Shown: positions 8,411 to 17,193, counted from the first letter of the stretch. The stretch is DNA of 64,000 nt from CAZZKG01 sp964654825 (GCA_964654825.1 CAZZKG010000012.1:12244-76243); one strand, 5' to 3'. The notes: generated by a model from the sequence alone, not told the origin. Program-made: numbers and translations.

Positions 8411-8866
8411 ATGAAACGGAACCATGTAAAGAAAAGATTTCAGGGCTGGCACGACGGTGATATCGACGAAGGTTCACGAAGCCGCATCCGCGACCACCTC
8501 GTGGAATGTGGAGAATGCAGGCTGTATTACGAGAGGATGTCCCAGTGCCTCGACAAGCCTGATCCCGAGTCGTTGCCACACCTGGAACCGGACCCGTTCC
8601 TGCCTGCCAGGATCAGCTCCATCGCCGGAAACAGCATCGAATCTTCTGTACACAGGATGGGGTTCAGCTGGGTGAGGGTTTCACTTCTCGGAGTGATGAC
8701 TGCCCTGGCGATGGTCCTGGGGATCTTTCTCGGGAAGGGGCTTTCCATACCTGCGGATGACCTCGACGACACCGGACTCATCAATGCCTACTACGAAGCA
8801 TTCTCCCAGGACAGTTTCGCCCGGGATCTGGAAGACATCATCGGAGGAGAGCAGGAGGAACTCTAA
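8411..8866 (+). CDS. Membrane anti-sigma factor with zinc-binding ZAS motif
   Basis: A 151-residue single-pass protein. The cytoplasmic N-terminus holds H29-x3-C33-x2-C36, the ZAS-domain signature of anti-ECF factors (RsrA/ChrR class). A transmembrane helix lies near residues 95-113 (LLGVMTALAMVLGIFLGKG), and about 35 acidic residues lie outside. It presumably holds the upstream sigma factor inactive until an envelope or redox signal. It begins 62 nt after the sigma gene, and its stop overlaps the next start (TAATG at 8863-8868), implying translational coupling to the Spy-like gene. Confidence 0.8.
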   Translation: MKRNHVKKRFQGWHDGDIDEGSRSRIRDHLVECGECRLYYERMSQCLDKPDPESLPHLEPDPFLPARISSIAGNSIESSVHRMGFSWVRVSLLGVMTALAMVLGIFLGKGLSIPADDLDDTGLINAYYEAFSQDSFARDLEDIIGGEQEEL

Positions 8867-9399
8867 TGAAACTCAAGATACTGATCGGCATTCTCTTGTT
8901 CCTTATCGTGTTAAACCTGGCCACCATCGGGAGCTTCGTCTACTTCCGGTTCACGCGTGAATCGAGAGATTACGAAGGAATGCCCTTTTCGGGTCGGGGC
9001 AGACGAGGTTCATTCGGGAAAGAAGGTCACCCGGAAATGAGGCTGGACAGAGAGGACAGAGAGCAACTCCGGGATCTACTGTACGATTTCGGTGAGGAAA
9101 CGAGTAATCTCAAGATACGTATCCACGACCTCGAGGACCAGACGTTCGAGGCAATGCAGGAAGATCCGGTATCCCGAGAAAGGGTGGACTCTCTGCTAGA
9201 GGAGATTGCTGATACCCAGCTGGAAATCAGCAAAAAAGCGACCGAAGCGCTCATCAGCGCAAAATCCGTCCTCTCCCCGGAACAACAGGAGATGTTCTAC
9301 AACGCCATCCTGAGAGTTCGGCCGTCTCCCCCCGGTATGGGCCCGGGATTTCACAACAGGCATCCGCCTCCACCGCCGGAGCCTCCCGAACTTCCCTGA
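8866..9399 (+). CDS. Spy/CpxP-like or metal-sensor-like envelope protein
   Basis: A 177-residue protein with an N-terminal membrane helix (about 5-24) and a helical periplasmic domain rich in Arg/Glu: LRDLLYDFGEETSNLKI, then a LSPEQQEMFYNAI turn near 140. The LSPEQ-like motif and paired amphipathic helices fit Spy/CpxP and CnrX-type heavy-metal-resistance proteins, which act as chaperones or sensors upstream of envelope-stress sigma systems. The C-terminus is Pro-rich (residues 165-177). It overlaps the anti-sigma gene by 1-4 nt. A three-part sigma/anti-sigma/periplasmic-sensor module, comparable in layout to cnrYXH, is a reasonable reading; the signal is unknown. Confidence 0.7.
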   Translation: MKLKILIGILLFLIVLNLATIGSFVYFRFTRESRDYEGMPFSGRGRRGSFGKEGHPEMRLDREDREQLRDLLYDFGEETSNLKIRIHDLEDQTFEAMQEDPVSRERVDSLLEEIADTQLEISKKATEALISAKSVLSPEQQEMFYNAILRVRPSPPGMGPGFHNRHPPPPPEPPELP

Positions 9400-9428
9400 A
9401 ATTTCCGTAAAGTTTTTTTTGCGATGTC

Positions 9429-9458
9429 TGCAAGAAAAGCAGGGATTCCTCTGTCTAA
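9429..9458 (+). promoter_or_regulatory. Candidate ECF-type promoter for the lipoprotein gene
   Basis: TGCAAGAAA (9429-9437), 14-nt spacer, TGTCTAA (9452-9458), matching the site at 7626-7654. The predicted start is near 9465, about 137 nt ahead of ATG 9602. Confidence 0.45.
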
Positions 9459-9601
9459 GATGATGAAACTGAATGAAGGGCCTGGAATGCTGTTGTAACC
9501 GTTATGAGGACGGGAATGGAAACAGCGGTGGCTGAATGTCGAACTGTCGGCACGGGACAGCTCACTGGCCTTGAGTGACAACAGGAAGAACAGGAGGTAA
9601 C

Positions 9602-10489
9602 ATGCGTACAGTACTGACAGGTTTTTTAATTCTGGTTATCATGGGAAGCGCGATCAACTGTTCCGATGTAAGCGCTCCGGATAATGATTCATCTCTATAC
9701 CCCACAGCAGCGGCAGAAGCTGATGACGAACTCACTCTCCTGTCCATGAGCGGGACCGACGTGGAGCCGAGTATCGGTATTTTTTCGATCACCTGGAACC
9801 ACCCCCTCAGACCGGACGGCGGTGAACCGGAGATGACAGGCCACATTTTCGCTATCGGTTTCGATGAACCGGTGGAGGGTGATCCGCCTTTTTCCCAGGC
9901 CGGTATTGATATGGGATCTGTTTTCTTCACGTATCCTTCAGACCGGATCGAGCTGCTCGAGCAGGAAACCCCGGACGGAGGGATCGTGTATTCGAATTTT
10001 TCCCGGCCTCCCGGAAGTCCAGTTGAAGTCATCGAGTTCACACCGGATGCTTCTTATGAATTCGAAGTGACAGGTTCTGATCTTTTCAGCCCGGTCACCT
10101 TTTCACTCACATCTCCATCCAGTCTGATAAAAATCACGAGCCACTCTCACGGTGATGTTATCAACCGGGATGAAGACCTGACGATTACGTGGGAGGGAGG
10201 CGAAGCAGACAAAGAGGTTGTCCTTCACTTCGTTCCACACAGACCACCCCGGCGGGGAGGACCTCCAGCCCCTCCCAAGTTTCCCGGAGGAATCATCATC
10301 ACGCTGGACTCGAACCCGGGAACCTACACGCTAGATGCCTCAGATCTGCAGAAACTCCTCACCAATCCGGACAGGGACATGATCATGTACCATGTGTCTC
10401 AGATAAGCTCGACCGAGTTTGATCATGACGAGGGACAGATCAGGGCGATCATGCGTAACGGGGATCAGGTGATGGTCCACGCACAATAA
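9602..10489 (+). CDS. Putative secreted lipoprotein of unknown function in the ECF cluster
   Basis: A 295-residue protein. ATG 9602 is chosen because AGGAGG ends 5 nt before it; the longer frame from 9575 has no such site. Residues 1-20 form a signal peptide ending in MGSAINC, an atypical lipobox with Cys at 20. The mature part is acidic and beta-rich with no family I recognise. A segment near residues 175-200 (SSLIKITSHSHGD and EDLTITWEGGEADKEVVL) resembles immunoglobulin-like modules of cell-surface proteins. A Pro/Arg-rich loop lies near 215-232. Its promoter-like site matches that of the sigma operon, so it may be a regulon target. A terminator follows. Confidence 0.6.
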   Translation: MRTVLTGFLILVIMGSAINCSDVSAPDNDSSLYPTAAAEADDELTLLSMSGTDVEPSIGIFSITWNHPLRPDGGEPEMTGHIFAIGFDEPVEGDPPFSQAGIDMGSVFFTYPSDRIELLEQETPDGGIVYSNFSRPPGSPVEVIEFTPDASYEFEVTGSDLFSPVTFSLTSPSSLIKITSHSHGDVINRDEDLTITWEGGEADKEVVLHFVPHRPPRRGGPPAPPKFPGGIIITLDSNPGTYTLDASDLQKLLTNPDRDMIMYHVSQISSTEFDHDEGQIRAIMRNGDQVMVHAQ

Positions 10490-10506
10490 ACCTTCTTAAA
10501 AAACAA

Positions 10507-10548
10507 CCGCCCCCGTGAAAGAGGCGATTCCGGGGGCGGAACATTTTT
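10507..10548 (+). terminator. Rho-independent terminator after the ECF cluster
   Basis: CCGCCCCCG (10507-10515) pairs perfectly with CGGGGGCGG (10531-10539) across a 15-nt loop, with a T5 run at 10544-10548. It lies 17 nt past the lipoprotein stop. Confidence 0.8.
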
Positions 10549-10572
10549 CGAGCGACTGTGGTCTGCCTGTTG

Positions 10573-10677
10573 TCAGGGAAACTCGACTGGATCACGGTGG
10601 AACACCGCACCTGGATTTACGATAATGTCTTCGAGCTGAACCAGGCATAAAATCAACAACAGCGGCTTGAGCATCAT
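10573..10677 (-). CDS. Possible small protein, 34 residues, hydrophobic N-terminus
   Basis: On the minus strand AGGAGA lies 4 nt before ATG 10677 (7 nt before a second ATG, 10674). The frame runs 34 codons to a TGA at 10575-10573. It begins MMLKPLLLILCLVQLEDIIV and ends in a polar tail with VFHRDPVEFP. The hydrophobic stretch is short for a membrane span and could be a signal-like peptide. It lies downstream of, and in the same direction as, the FG-GAP gene ending at 10823. The good ribosome site is the main support; there is no family match and it may be spurious. Confidence 0.35.
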   Translation of the reverse strand: MMLKPLLLILCLVQLEDIIVNPGAVFHRDPVEFP

Positions 10678-10822
10678 ACTTCTCCTCTTATCTATCAAAG
10701 CGGGTTTCATGTGGACTACTCATCTTTTTGGATCACCTGTGCGGAGAACAGTGAGAAGTCGTGCAGATGGCTTACACTTCGAGGACCCGGAAGATCCATT
10801 CGCCGTACCCTGAAGCCCGGAT

Positions 10823-13090
10823 CTAATTCTGACGGCCGATGAAAGGGCACCCACGATTGATTGTATTTATCAGAAGGGTAACATCACTGGACAGCATGTT
10901 TGCGGTAACGATGTCCAGCATCTGATCCCCATTGAAATCCCCGACTGCCAGACTGTGCGGATTGTTACCAACACCGAAGTACTCATCTCTCATGAAGTTT
11001 CCATCCCCCTCCCCGAAGTATACGACAACATCATCACTACCGGTGATAGGAGAGATCAGATCGAGGTGACCGTCGCGGTCAAGATCGGCCGAGACGACGA
11101 AGTGCGGCCCTCGACCGGCTACCAAATCGGGCTCGAGAGGCTGAAAGGAACTCGTCCCGGTACCAAACAGGACACCGATTGTGAGTCCCATAATGTTTGC
11201 AACCGCGAGGTCATCGTAGCCATCCTCGTCGAAATCCCCTGTGCACAGAGAGATCGGATACCTGGCAACAGGAATCTTCTCAATAAGGGTGAGCATCCCG
11301 GATTCATTCTGTAATATGGCCACACTGTCCTCGTACATATTGGCCGTAGCGAGGTCAGGAAATCCATCCCTGTTAAAATCAATCACCACTGAGGAGTGGG
11401 GCCCGAGGCCGACCGGGATATCCACGAAAGGCTGCAGGGATCCGGTGCCGTCACCGAGAAGGATTGTAATGGACCCTCCACGTGAATTGGGTGTTATGAC
11501 ATCCAGGTGCGTGTCCTGATTGATGTCCACGACAGTTACAAGGTGTGTACCCACATCGGTGAAAAATTCTCCCACGGACTCGAACTCACCTGTCCCGTCT
11601 CCGACAAGGACCGAGACACTCGCAGAGCGGACGTTCCTCACCACGATATCCTCATGACCATCCTCATTGAAATCCCCTGTCGCGAGTGTGCTCGTACCAT
11701 GCCCGTCATACGGAAATGAACCATGATAGATCAGGTTGCCTTGTCCGTCACCAAGAAGGATGGAGACCTCATCTACCCGTCGAAAACCAACCGCGACGTC
11801 ATCGTACCCGTCTTCATTGGCATCGAGAACCACCACCGATTTTGTACCGGGATCGCCGGGCCCCGTCTTAAAATTCGGTGCCCTCAGATATGAACCGTCT
11901 TCATCCCCGAGAAAGACGGAGAGAGTGCCGCTGCCACGGTTGAGCACCAGCAGATCAGGATAAGCGTCATTGTTTACATCATTCACGGCGGCCCACACGG
12001 TGATCTGTCCGCACTGGTACGGGGGTTCTTTTTCCGTAAAACAAACCACCGAGTTACCGCGCGGTTCCTTCATGCCTGCGGGAGGAGGCATTGTCTCGGG
12101 AATCGGCCCTTTTGTGATGACACCACAGATACCGCCTTCCAATACTTGAACGGAACCGGCATATTGATTAATGAGGAGGAGGTCGAGAAAGCCGCCGCCG
12201 CCCTCCGGACCCGTCTCAAAGGTTACAGGAAGAGAAATATCATACGTAATGGTCGTCCTGGTAAAACTACCCTGTGAATCACCCCAGAGGATATCGGCCC
12301 GCCCTGCAGTCGAATGGTAGGTGAGGATGTCATCAAACCCATCAAGATTAATGTCCTCCACCAGGATTTTCATGGGCAAGTGATTATTACCGATTTTATC
12401 ATCGAGTATGATACCTGATGAGATCTCTCCGCTGCCATCGCCGAAGTAAACCTGGACACCTTCTCTCTGATAAGCGAGAACCACATCCATGAATCCGTCG
12501 CCGTTAATATCTCCGGTTTTGAAATCCGACGACGAATCGATAATGGGGTACTGGTTGTAATTGACGAGACCCCCCTCGGCGGCATGTTTGAATATGAACA
12601 GGGTAGACCCGCTGGTCACGAAGACCTCATCTTCACCATCCCCTTCTAAGTCATTCAGCTGAAGATCGACGGGAAAGATCCCGGCATAATATGATTCTTC
12701 CTGGGTGAATACCCCTGTCCCATCTCCACAGAAGGTACGGAGAACACTTTCACCTGCAATCGTAACGACAATGTCCGGAAATCCATCCCGATTCACATCC
12801 ATTACAGAGAGATTCTTCGGAAACTCTCCGCAAGGCATCTCCCAGACGGATTCGAATTCGCCTGATGGTGAGCCCTCGAGTATCGTGAGGGTACCGTTCA
12901 ACCATCCCCGCAGGACTGCCATGTCGGTAAAACCATCGAGATTAAAATCAAGAGTTTTCGTATTGATTGGCACAACCCCGACGATATAATCACGCCGGGC
13001 AGGTCTAAAAGAATAGTACCCATGACCTGAAGAGGCCACGATCAGGGTGGTTAACATGCTAAGTAATATAGACCTTACACAGAAATTCAT
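10823..13090 (-). CDS. Secreted FG-GAP/VCBS-repeat protein
   Basis: A 755-residue protein. ATG 13090 is chosen (GGGGA 6 nt ahead, signal peptide follows); the frame extends to 13126 without a better site. Residues 1-25 are a signal peptide. The rest is about twelve tandem repeats with the calcium-loop pattern DxNxDGxxD (for example DFNLDGFTDMAV, DVNRDGFPDIVV, DFDEDGYDDLAV), expected to form a beta-propeller of the FG-GAP/integrin-alpha type. Such proteins are exported and used in adhesion or as scaffolds. Unlike other secreted proteins in this window it lacks the C-terminal NYPNPFNP sorting module and ends NTINRGCPFIGRQN. A clear promoter sits at 13126-13154. Confidence 0.85.
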   Translation of the reverse strand: MNFCVRSILLSMLTTLIVASSGHGYYSFRPARRDYIVGVVPINTKTLDFNLDGFTDMAVLRGWLNGTLTILEGSPSGEFESVWEMPCGEFPKNLSVMDVNRDGFPDIVVTIAGESVLRTFCGDGTGVFTQEESYYAGIFPVDLQLNDLEGDGEDEVFVTSGSTLFIFKHAAEGGLVNYNQYPIIDSSSDFKTGDINGDGFMDVVLAYQREGVQVYFGDGSGEISSGIILDDKIGNNHLPMKILVEDINLDGFDDILTYHSTAGRADILWGDSQGSFTRTTITYDISLPVTFETGPEGGGGFLDLLLINQYAGSVQVLEGGICGVITKGPIPETMPPPAGMKEPRGNSVVCFTEKEPPYQCGQITVWAAVNDVNNDAYPDLLVLNRGSGTLSVFLGDEDGSYLRAPNFKTGPGDPGTKSVVVLDANEDGYDDVAVGFRRVDEVSILLGDGQGNLIYHGSFPYDGHGTSTLATGDFNEDGHEDIVVRNVRSASVSVLVGDGTGEFESVGEFFTDVGTHLVTVVDINQDTHLDVITPNSRGGSITILLGDGTGSLQPFVDIPVGLGPHSSVVIDFNRDGFPDLATANMYEDSVAILQNESGMLTLIEKIPVARYPISLCTGDFDEDGYDDLAVANIMGLTIGVLFGTGTSSFQPLEPDLVAGRGPHFVVSADLDRDGHLDLISPITGSDDVVVYFGEGDGNFMRDEYFGVGNNPHSLAVGDFNGDQMLDIVTANMLSSDVTLLINTINRGCPFIGRQN

Positions 13091-13125
13091 CGCGTCCCCA
13101 GCTCGATTCTGAAGCATACAAAACA

Positions 13126-13154
13126 ATTATAGCACATTCTCGGAGATAAATCAA
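13126..13154 (-). promoter_or_regulatory. Sigma70-type promoter of the FG-GAP gene
   Basis: On the minus strand TTGATT (13154-13149), 17-nt spacer, TATAAT (13131-13126). The -10 is perfect. The start near 13119 gives a short leader to ATG 13090. Confidence 0.65.
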
Positions 13155-13212
13155 CCGGTAGCAAGATTGTTTTGTGTAAATCGTCCGATATCTCCCCATC
13201 GATCAGACAGGC

Positions 13213-14913
13213 TCACAGAAGCGGTTTTCCGTCAAATATCCCGCTGTCATCGAAACCGAGAACACTGAGGATCGATGGGGCTATATCGACATGGCTGGCG
13301 GTATCTTCTCTCACTGCTCTCCGGATGTTTTTCCCGTAGAAGAGAAGCGGGATATGACAGTCTTCATCATAAAACGAGCCGTGATTAGTGCCGCCTTTCA
13401 TCGCGTACACGGCGGAGCTGAACACGTAGTCCGGCTCGATGAGCATGATGAGTTCACCGCACCGTTTGGGGAAATACCACCGCTCGAGGGCCGGCCACAC
13501 CAAAGATCCGGGATCATGGCCGATTGCGATTTCACCTGCAGTGACTACCTCTCTCACCCCGGTCAGCCCTCGAAGAGCCTCTCTGGCCAGCTCGATGCCA
13601 TCTTCGCCGGGTAAACCTTTGCGTTTGAAAAGACTCATGTTCAGATGAACTGACGGATAGGGAACAGAAAGAACCCAGTCATTCTCTCCATAGACTTCGC
13701 CGAGAGCCTTCTCGATTAAAGTTTCGACGTCAACGAGATCCTTCTGGCCTTCCACCGGCCCGGTGACAACCCTGCCGGCGTCTCTGCCGGACGCAGAGGA
13801 CAGCTCAGGTAAAGGCGTCATGCCGTGGTCGGAAGTGACAATGAGGAGACAATCTTCTCTGACAACGAGAAACCGTGACAATGCATCGAGGAGACGTGCG
13901 ATCTGCCGGTCTACCCGCCATATGGCATCCCCCACTTCGAGGCTCGTCGGACCGAAATCATGACCTATCTCATCGATACTCGAGAAAGATACGAGGAGCA
14001 GATCAGGTGTGTCATCAGTTCCAAGCCCTTCCTCATTTATCAGCCTGAGAATGAAGTCACCGGTGAGCTCATCGAGAACAGGTGTGTGACGGAGCATGTG
14101 GTGAAATGATGACGGATCCGCGTCAGGAGAACAGGCCAGGGGATGGGGGAAAACGATCCCGAGGGAGAAATCGTCCACTTCGAACCGACAGCTGTCAGGA
14201 CCGCACAGCCGTCTGCCTTCCGGTGGAAGGAGGAGATTCCAGTATTCATTGCAGTATCGGGTGAGATCATGTTCCACGTTGAAACGCTCGACCCACGGGG
14301 GGATGCTATCCTCGTAAAAAGAACTGGATGTGAACCCTCCTACCCCGTCCTCGAACCAGAAAACTCCATCGGCCGCCCGCCCACCCAGCAACACAGCAGA
14401 CCTGGCCTTGGCTGAAACGGAGAACACTCTGGTCCCGGGGCCGGAAGCCTGTTTGAAAACTTCTGCGAATTGAGGTCCCCGCAGATAAGAGGGCGAGGCC
14501 CCATCTGTCTCGCCTTCAGCCGATTTGAGCAATCGGCTCTTTCCGGCATGAACACACTCGATTTTCTTATTCCGGTCAGCGTCCCACCAGTAGTTTGCGA
14601 TGATGCCATTTTGAGCCGGATAACACCCTGTACCAATTGCAGCGTGTCCCGGCCCTGTCGCGCTGAAGAAATAATCAACGCGTGCGTTGCTGAAAACGGT
14701 CCCGTTACTTGTGAGTTCCCGCAGGCCTCCGTCATCCAGAACATCAAGAAACCGATCAATGTAGTCAGCCCTGAATCCGTCGAGTACGATCAGAATCACC
14801 AGCCTGGGTGATTCCTCGTCCCGCCGGCACCCGGCCACAGCCACCAGTAAAACAGAAAGGAGGAGCACAGACAGTAAAGACGTAAGTGACCTGGAATATT
14901 TTTTAATTATCAA
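13213..14913 (-). CDS. PafA-like alkaline phosphatase/phosphodiesterase, lipoprotein
   Basis: A 566-residue type I phosphodiesterase/alkaline-phosphatase-superfamily enzyme. It starts at a TTG (14913) with AGGGG 7 nt ahead. The signal peptide ends in the lipobox VAGC, so it is probably membrane-anchored in the periplasm. The metal site begins LIVLDGFRADYID; the Thr nucleophile lies in FSATGPGHAAIGTG; SAKARSAVLLGG resembles the Lys/Arg phosphate-binding segment of PafA; TSDHGMTPLPE and GGTNHGSFYDEDCHIPL supply the remaining zinc ligands. Related enzymes (PafA, PhoV) hydrolyse phosphomonoesters constitutively. Its exact substrate cannot be told from sequence. Confidence 0.85.
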   Translation of the reverse strand: MIIKKYSRSLTSLLSVLLLSVLLVAVAGCRRDEESPRLVILIVLDGFRADYIDRFLDVLDDGGLRELTSNGTVFSNARVDYFFSATGPGHAAIGTGCYPAQNGIIANYWWDADRNKKIECVHAGKSRLLKSAEGETDGASPSYLRGPQFAEVFKQASGPGTRVFSVSAKARSAVLLGGRAADGVFWFEDGVGGFTSSSFYEDSIPPWVERFNVEHDLTRYCNEYWNLLLPPEGRRLCGPDSCRFEVDDFSLGIVFPHPLACSPDADPSSFHHMLRHTPVLDELTGDFILRLINEEGLGTDDTPDLLLVSFSSIDEIGHDFGPTSLEVGDAIWRVDRQIARLLDALSRFLVVREDCLLIVTSDHGMTPLPELSSASGRDAGRVVTGPVEGQKDLVDVETLIEKALGEVYGENDWVLSVPYPSVHLNMSLFKRKGLPGEDGIELAREALRGLTGVREVVTAGEIAIGHDPGSLVWPALERWYFPKRCGELIMLIEPDYVFSSAVYAMKGGTNHGSFYDEDCHIPLLFYGKNIRRAVREDTASHVDIAPSILSVLGFDDSGIFDGKPLL

Positions 14914-15074
14914 CGCTGATCCCCTGTAAAAAACATCTCAGAGGGAATATATTACATAAAAACCCGGAAGATCAAGGAGAGAAAACTGATCGTCGGCTTC
15001 CCGGCACCGGTAGAGTGTCACCGAGCCGATTCCGGTAATGGTTCCTGTCTCGTGAAAATGTGGAGGGCAGATCT

Positions 15075-16100
15075 ATGAGAGCAGTCGTTCTCAGAACACC
15101 GGGTCCAGAACCCGGCATCGAGGTCGAGGAGATCGAAACCCCATCTCCCGACCAAGGCGAAGTGCTGGTAAGGCTTGCCTGGGCGTCTCTCAATCACCTT
15201 GACCTGTGGGTCAGAATGGGATTGCCGGGGGGAAAATATCCTCATGTCTGTGGAGCCGACGGATCGGGGACTGTTGCAGCGACGGGAGACGATGTAACCG
15301 ATCTCCAGGCCGGAACTCACGTGCTTCTGGACCCGACTATCGCCTGCGGCAGGTGCGAGTACTGCTCTCAGGGTGAGCACAGCTTGTGCAATAAGATATC
15401 TCTCCTGGGTGAGGGATTGGATGGAACATTTGCCCAGTACCTGAGCGTGCCGCGGGAAAACGTCCACCCCGTACCACCAGGCGTATCTCTGAAAGAAGCA
15501 GCTGCTTTCCCGCTCACATTCGTCACAGCGTGGAGGATGCTCGCTTCGAAGGCCGAGCTGCGGGAAGGAGAATGGATACTCATCCACGGGATCGGGGGAG
15601 GTGTGTCGACGGCATGCCTGATCCTCTCGAAGATGCTGAAGGCGAAGGTGATCGCCACCTCAGGCAGCCGGGAGAAACTCGAACGGGCGAGAGAAGCGGG
15701 TGCAGAGGAAGTGATCCACTACCGGGACCAGGACGTCGAAAACGAGGTGAGGAGGATCACCGGCAGGAGAGGCGTTGACGTCGTCGTCGACAGTGTCGGA
15801 AAAAGCACCTGGCTTACCAGTATCAGATCCCTGGCCAGGGGAGGAAGGCTCGTCACGTGCGGTGCGACCACAGGGCCGGACCCCGTGACCAACATCGCGA
15901 GGATATACTGGAACCAGCTGACCATTTTCGGTTCGACCATGGGCAACAGGAAGGAATTCCGGGAAATGCTCGATGCGGTCACGTCGTCCGGGCTCAGACC
16001 GATAGTCGACTCCGAATTTCCCATGGATGACTTCGCCCGGGCGTATGAGCGCATGGAAGAGGCAAACCAGTTCGGGAAGATCCTCCTCGAGATACCCTGA
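15075..16100 (+). CDS. Zinc-containing medium-chain alcohol dehydrogenase / quinone-reductase-like protein
   Basis: A 341-residue MDR-superfamily enzyme. ATG 15075 has GGAGGG ahead; an in-frame start at 15060 does not. The GroES-like N-domain includes GADGSGTVAATGDDV and the structural-zinc loop IACGRCEYCSQGEHSLC with four Cys. The Rossmann domain holds LIHGIGGGVSTACL in place of the usual GxGxxG, followed by an NADP-type turn (ATSGSREKLERA). Catalytic-zinc ligands are less clear: position 38 region reads NHLDLW rather than CxxD, which suggests the catalytic zinc may be absent, as in the quinone-oxidoreductase branch. Substrate unknown. Confidence 0.85.
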   Translation: MRAVVLRTPGPEPGIEVEEIETPSPDQGEVLVRLAWASLNHLDLWVRMGLPGGKYPHVCGADGSGTVAATGDDVTDLQAGTHVLLDPTIACGRCEYCSQGEHSLCNKISLLGEGLDGTFAQYLSVPRENVHPVPPGVSLKEAAAFPLTFVTAWRMLASKAELREGEWILIHGIGGGVSTACLILSKMLKAKVIATSGSREKLERAREAGAEEVIHYRDQDVENEVRRITGRRGVDVVVDSVGKSTWLTSIRSLARGGRLVTCGATTGPDPVTNIARIYWNQLTIFGSTMGNRKEFREMLDAVTSSGLRPIVDSEFPMDDFARAYERMEEANQFGKILLEIP

Positions 16101-16182
16101 GTCTCCAAATGAGGGTTGCGATGAGTGTGTCCAAGCTGTAGTTTTAGTCGTTGGAGAGAATATCGGACAAAGGTTATTTGAA

Positions 16183-16659
16183 ATGACGGACGTTTCAACA
16201 TCCCCGTACGATCAGGGTCACATCCTCGTCTCTGCGGTGCGGCTTTTTTCTCACCGGGAGGGAAAGATGCCCACCGCGAAAGATATCTCCACACTCACGG
16301 GGTTTCCGATGGATCTCACACTCCATCTCTGTAACAAGCTGCTCGAGATATCAGTATTGGGAATCGTCGAAGGCGCCTTCGACGATCGGTACCATGTGCT
16401 GAATCATCTCGAGCTCGAGGAGCTTCCCAGATCCGTGGACAGTGAACAGATGTCCCGGGAGGTCGAGAAGTTCAAAGCGGACAGAATGGAGAAACAGAAA
16501 AAGATTGAGGAGATGTTCACGGGGAAGGACAAGGGTCTCAGGAAGAAGGAACGGATGAAGGACCTCGAAGAAAAATTGAAGGATCCCACCGCGCACAAAA
16601 AACCCAACCCTCTCGATGTCCTGACTCGATCCAGAGATGAAGAAGAAGATGAGAGCTGA
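16183..16659 (+). CDS. Hypothetical protein: winged-helix-like N-terminus, charged coiled C-terminus
   Basis: A 158-residue protein. ATG 16183 is preferred; the frame opens at 16027 but that part overlaps the dehydrogenase gene, and AAGG lies about 9 nt before 16183. Residues about 20-70 look like a winged helix (KDISTLTGFPMDLTLHLCNK and a short wing EGAFDDRYHVL). Residues 85-158 are very rich in Lys/Glu and likely alpha-helical (EKQKKIEEMFTGKDKG). No catalytic motif is seen. It may be a small DNA- or protein-binding factor; I do not recognise the family. It converges on the DUF4416 gene 6 nt away. Confidence 0.6.
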   Translation: MTDVSTSPYDQGHILVSAVRLFSHREGKMPTAKDISTLTGFPMDLTLHLCNKLLEISVLGIVEGAFDDRYHVLNHLELEELPRSVDSEQMSREVEKFKADRMEKQKKIEEMFTGKDKGLRKKERMKDLEEKLKDPTAHKKPNPLDVLTRSRDEEEDES

Positions 16660-16665
16660 CCACGA

Positions 16666-17193
16666 TCACCTGTTCTCCCTCACCCTTTTCATGGTCTCCC
16701 TGTAAAGAGACCGTACATGGAGAAAGGTTTCCTCGTATCTCCCTCCCCTCATATCCGGGAAGGTCCATGGGTGAGGGAGAAATGTCCTCTTCTCGTAATA
16801 GAGTACCGGATCCGCGTATACTCCGCGATCGAGGTATATCTTGTTTACCTTGTACTTGAACGAAGCGAGAACAATTTTACCAAAATCCATGTAACCGGGA
16901 TCCAGATTTACCGTCCGACTCCCCTGTCTTTTCAACTCTTCCTCGACGTCACGGGACACCAGTTTCAATCCGACGAGGTCGCCCGGACTTCTGAGCCGGC
17001 TGAAGGTGAAAAACTTCCGATACAGAGGTGCTCCCATTTCATCCCGGTAGTAATCCGTCTCGTCGAAGGGAAACGGGGGGCTCACAAAATCCACATCCCC
17101 CTCTCTCTCCCCGAGGAAGCGCAGCGCCCGGTCGGCATACCGTTCTTCCTTGAAAATCATTCCTATCAGGTATTTTACTGGATCAGGTTCCAT
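16666..17193 (-). CDS. DUF4416-family protein
   Basis: A 175-residue protein fitting the DUF4416 pattern: KYLIGMIFKEERYADRAL at the N-terminus, PFPFDETDYYRDEMGAPLYR in the middle, then TVNLDPGYMDFGKIVLASFK, IYLDRGVYADPVLYYEK and a Trp-Pro motif PWTFPDMR near the C-terminus. The function of the family is unknown; recognition is from memory of these conserved blocks. It overlaps the 3' end of the NAT-like gene by 11 bp and is the last gene of the selD-led minus-strand run, so it is probably co-translated with that cluster. Confidence 0.75.
   Translation of the reverse strand: MEPDPVKYLIGMIFKEERYADRALRFLGEREGDVDFVSPPFPFDETDYYRDEMGAPLYRKFFTFSRLRSPGDLVGLKLVSRDVEEELKRQGSRTVNLDPGYMDFGKIVLASFKYKVNKIYLDRGVYADPVLYYEKRTFLPHPWTFPDMRGGRYEETFLHVRSLYRETMKRVRENR

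Noticed and set aside
10823..13090. Periodic signal across this gene taken as possible DNA repeats or CRISPR
   Set aside because: The periodicity is the protein-level DxNxDGxxD beta-propeller repeat; DNA copies are diverged and have no constant repeat/spacer structure.
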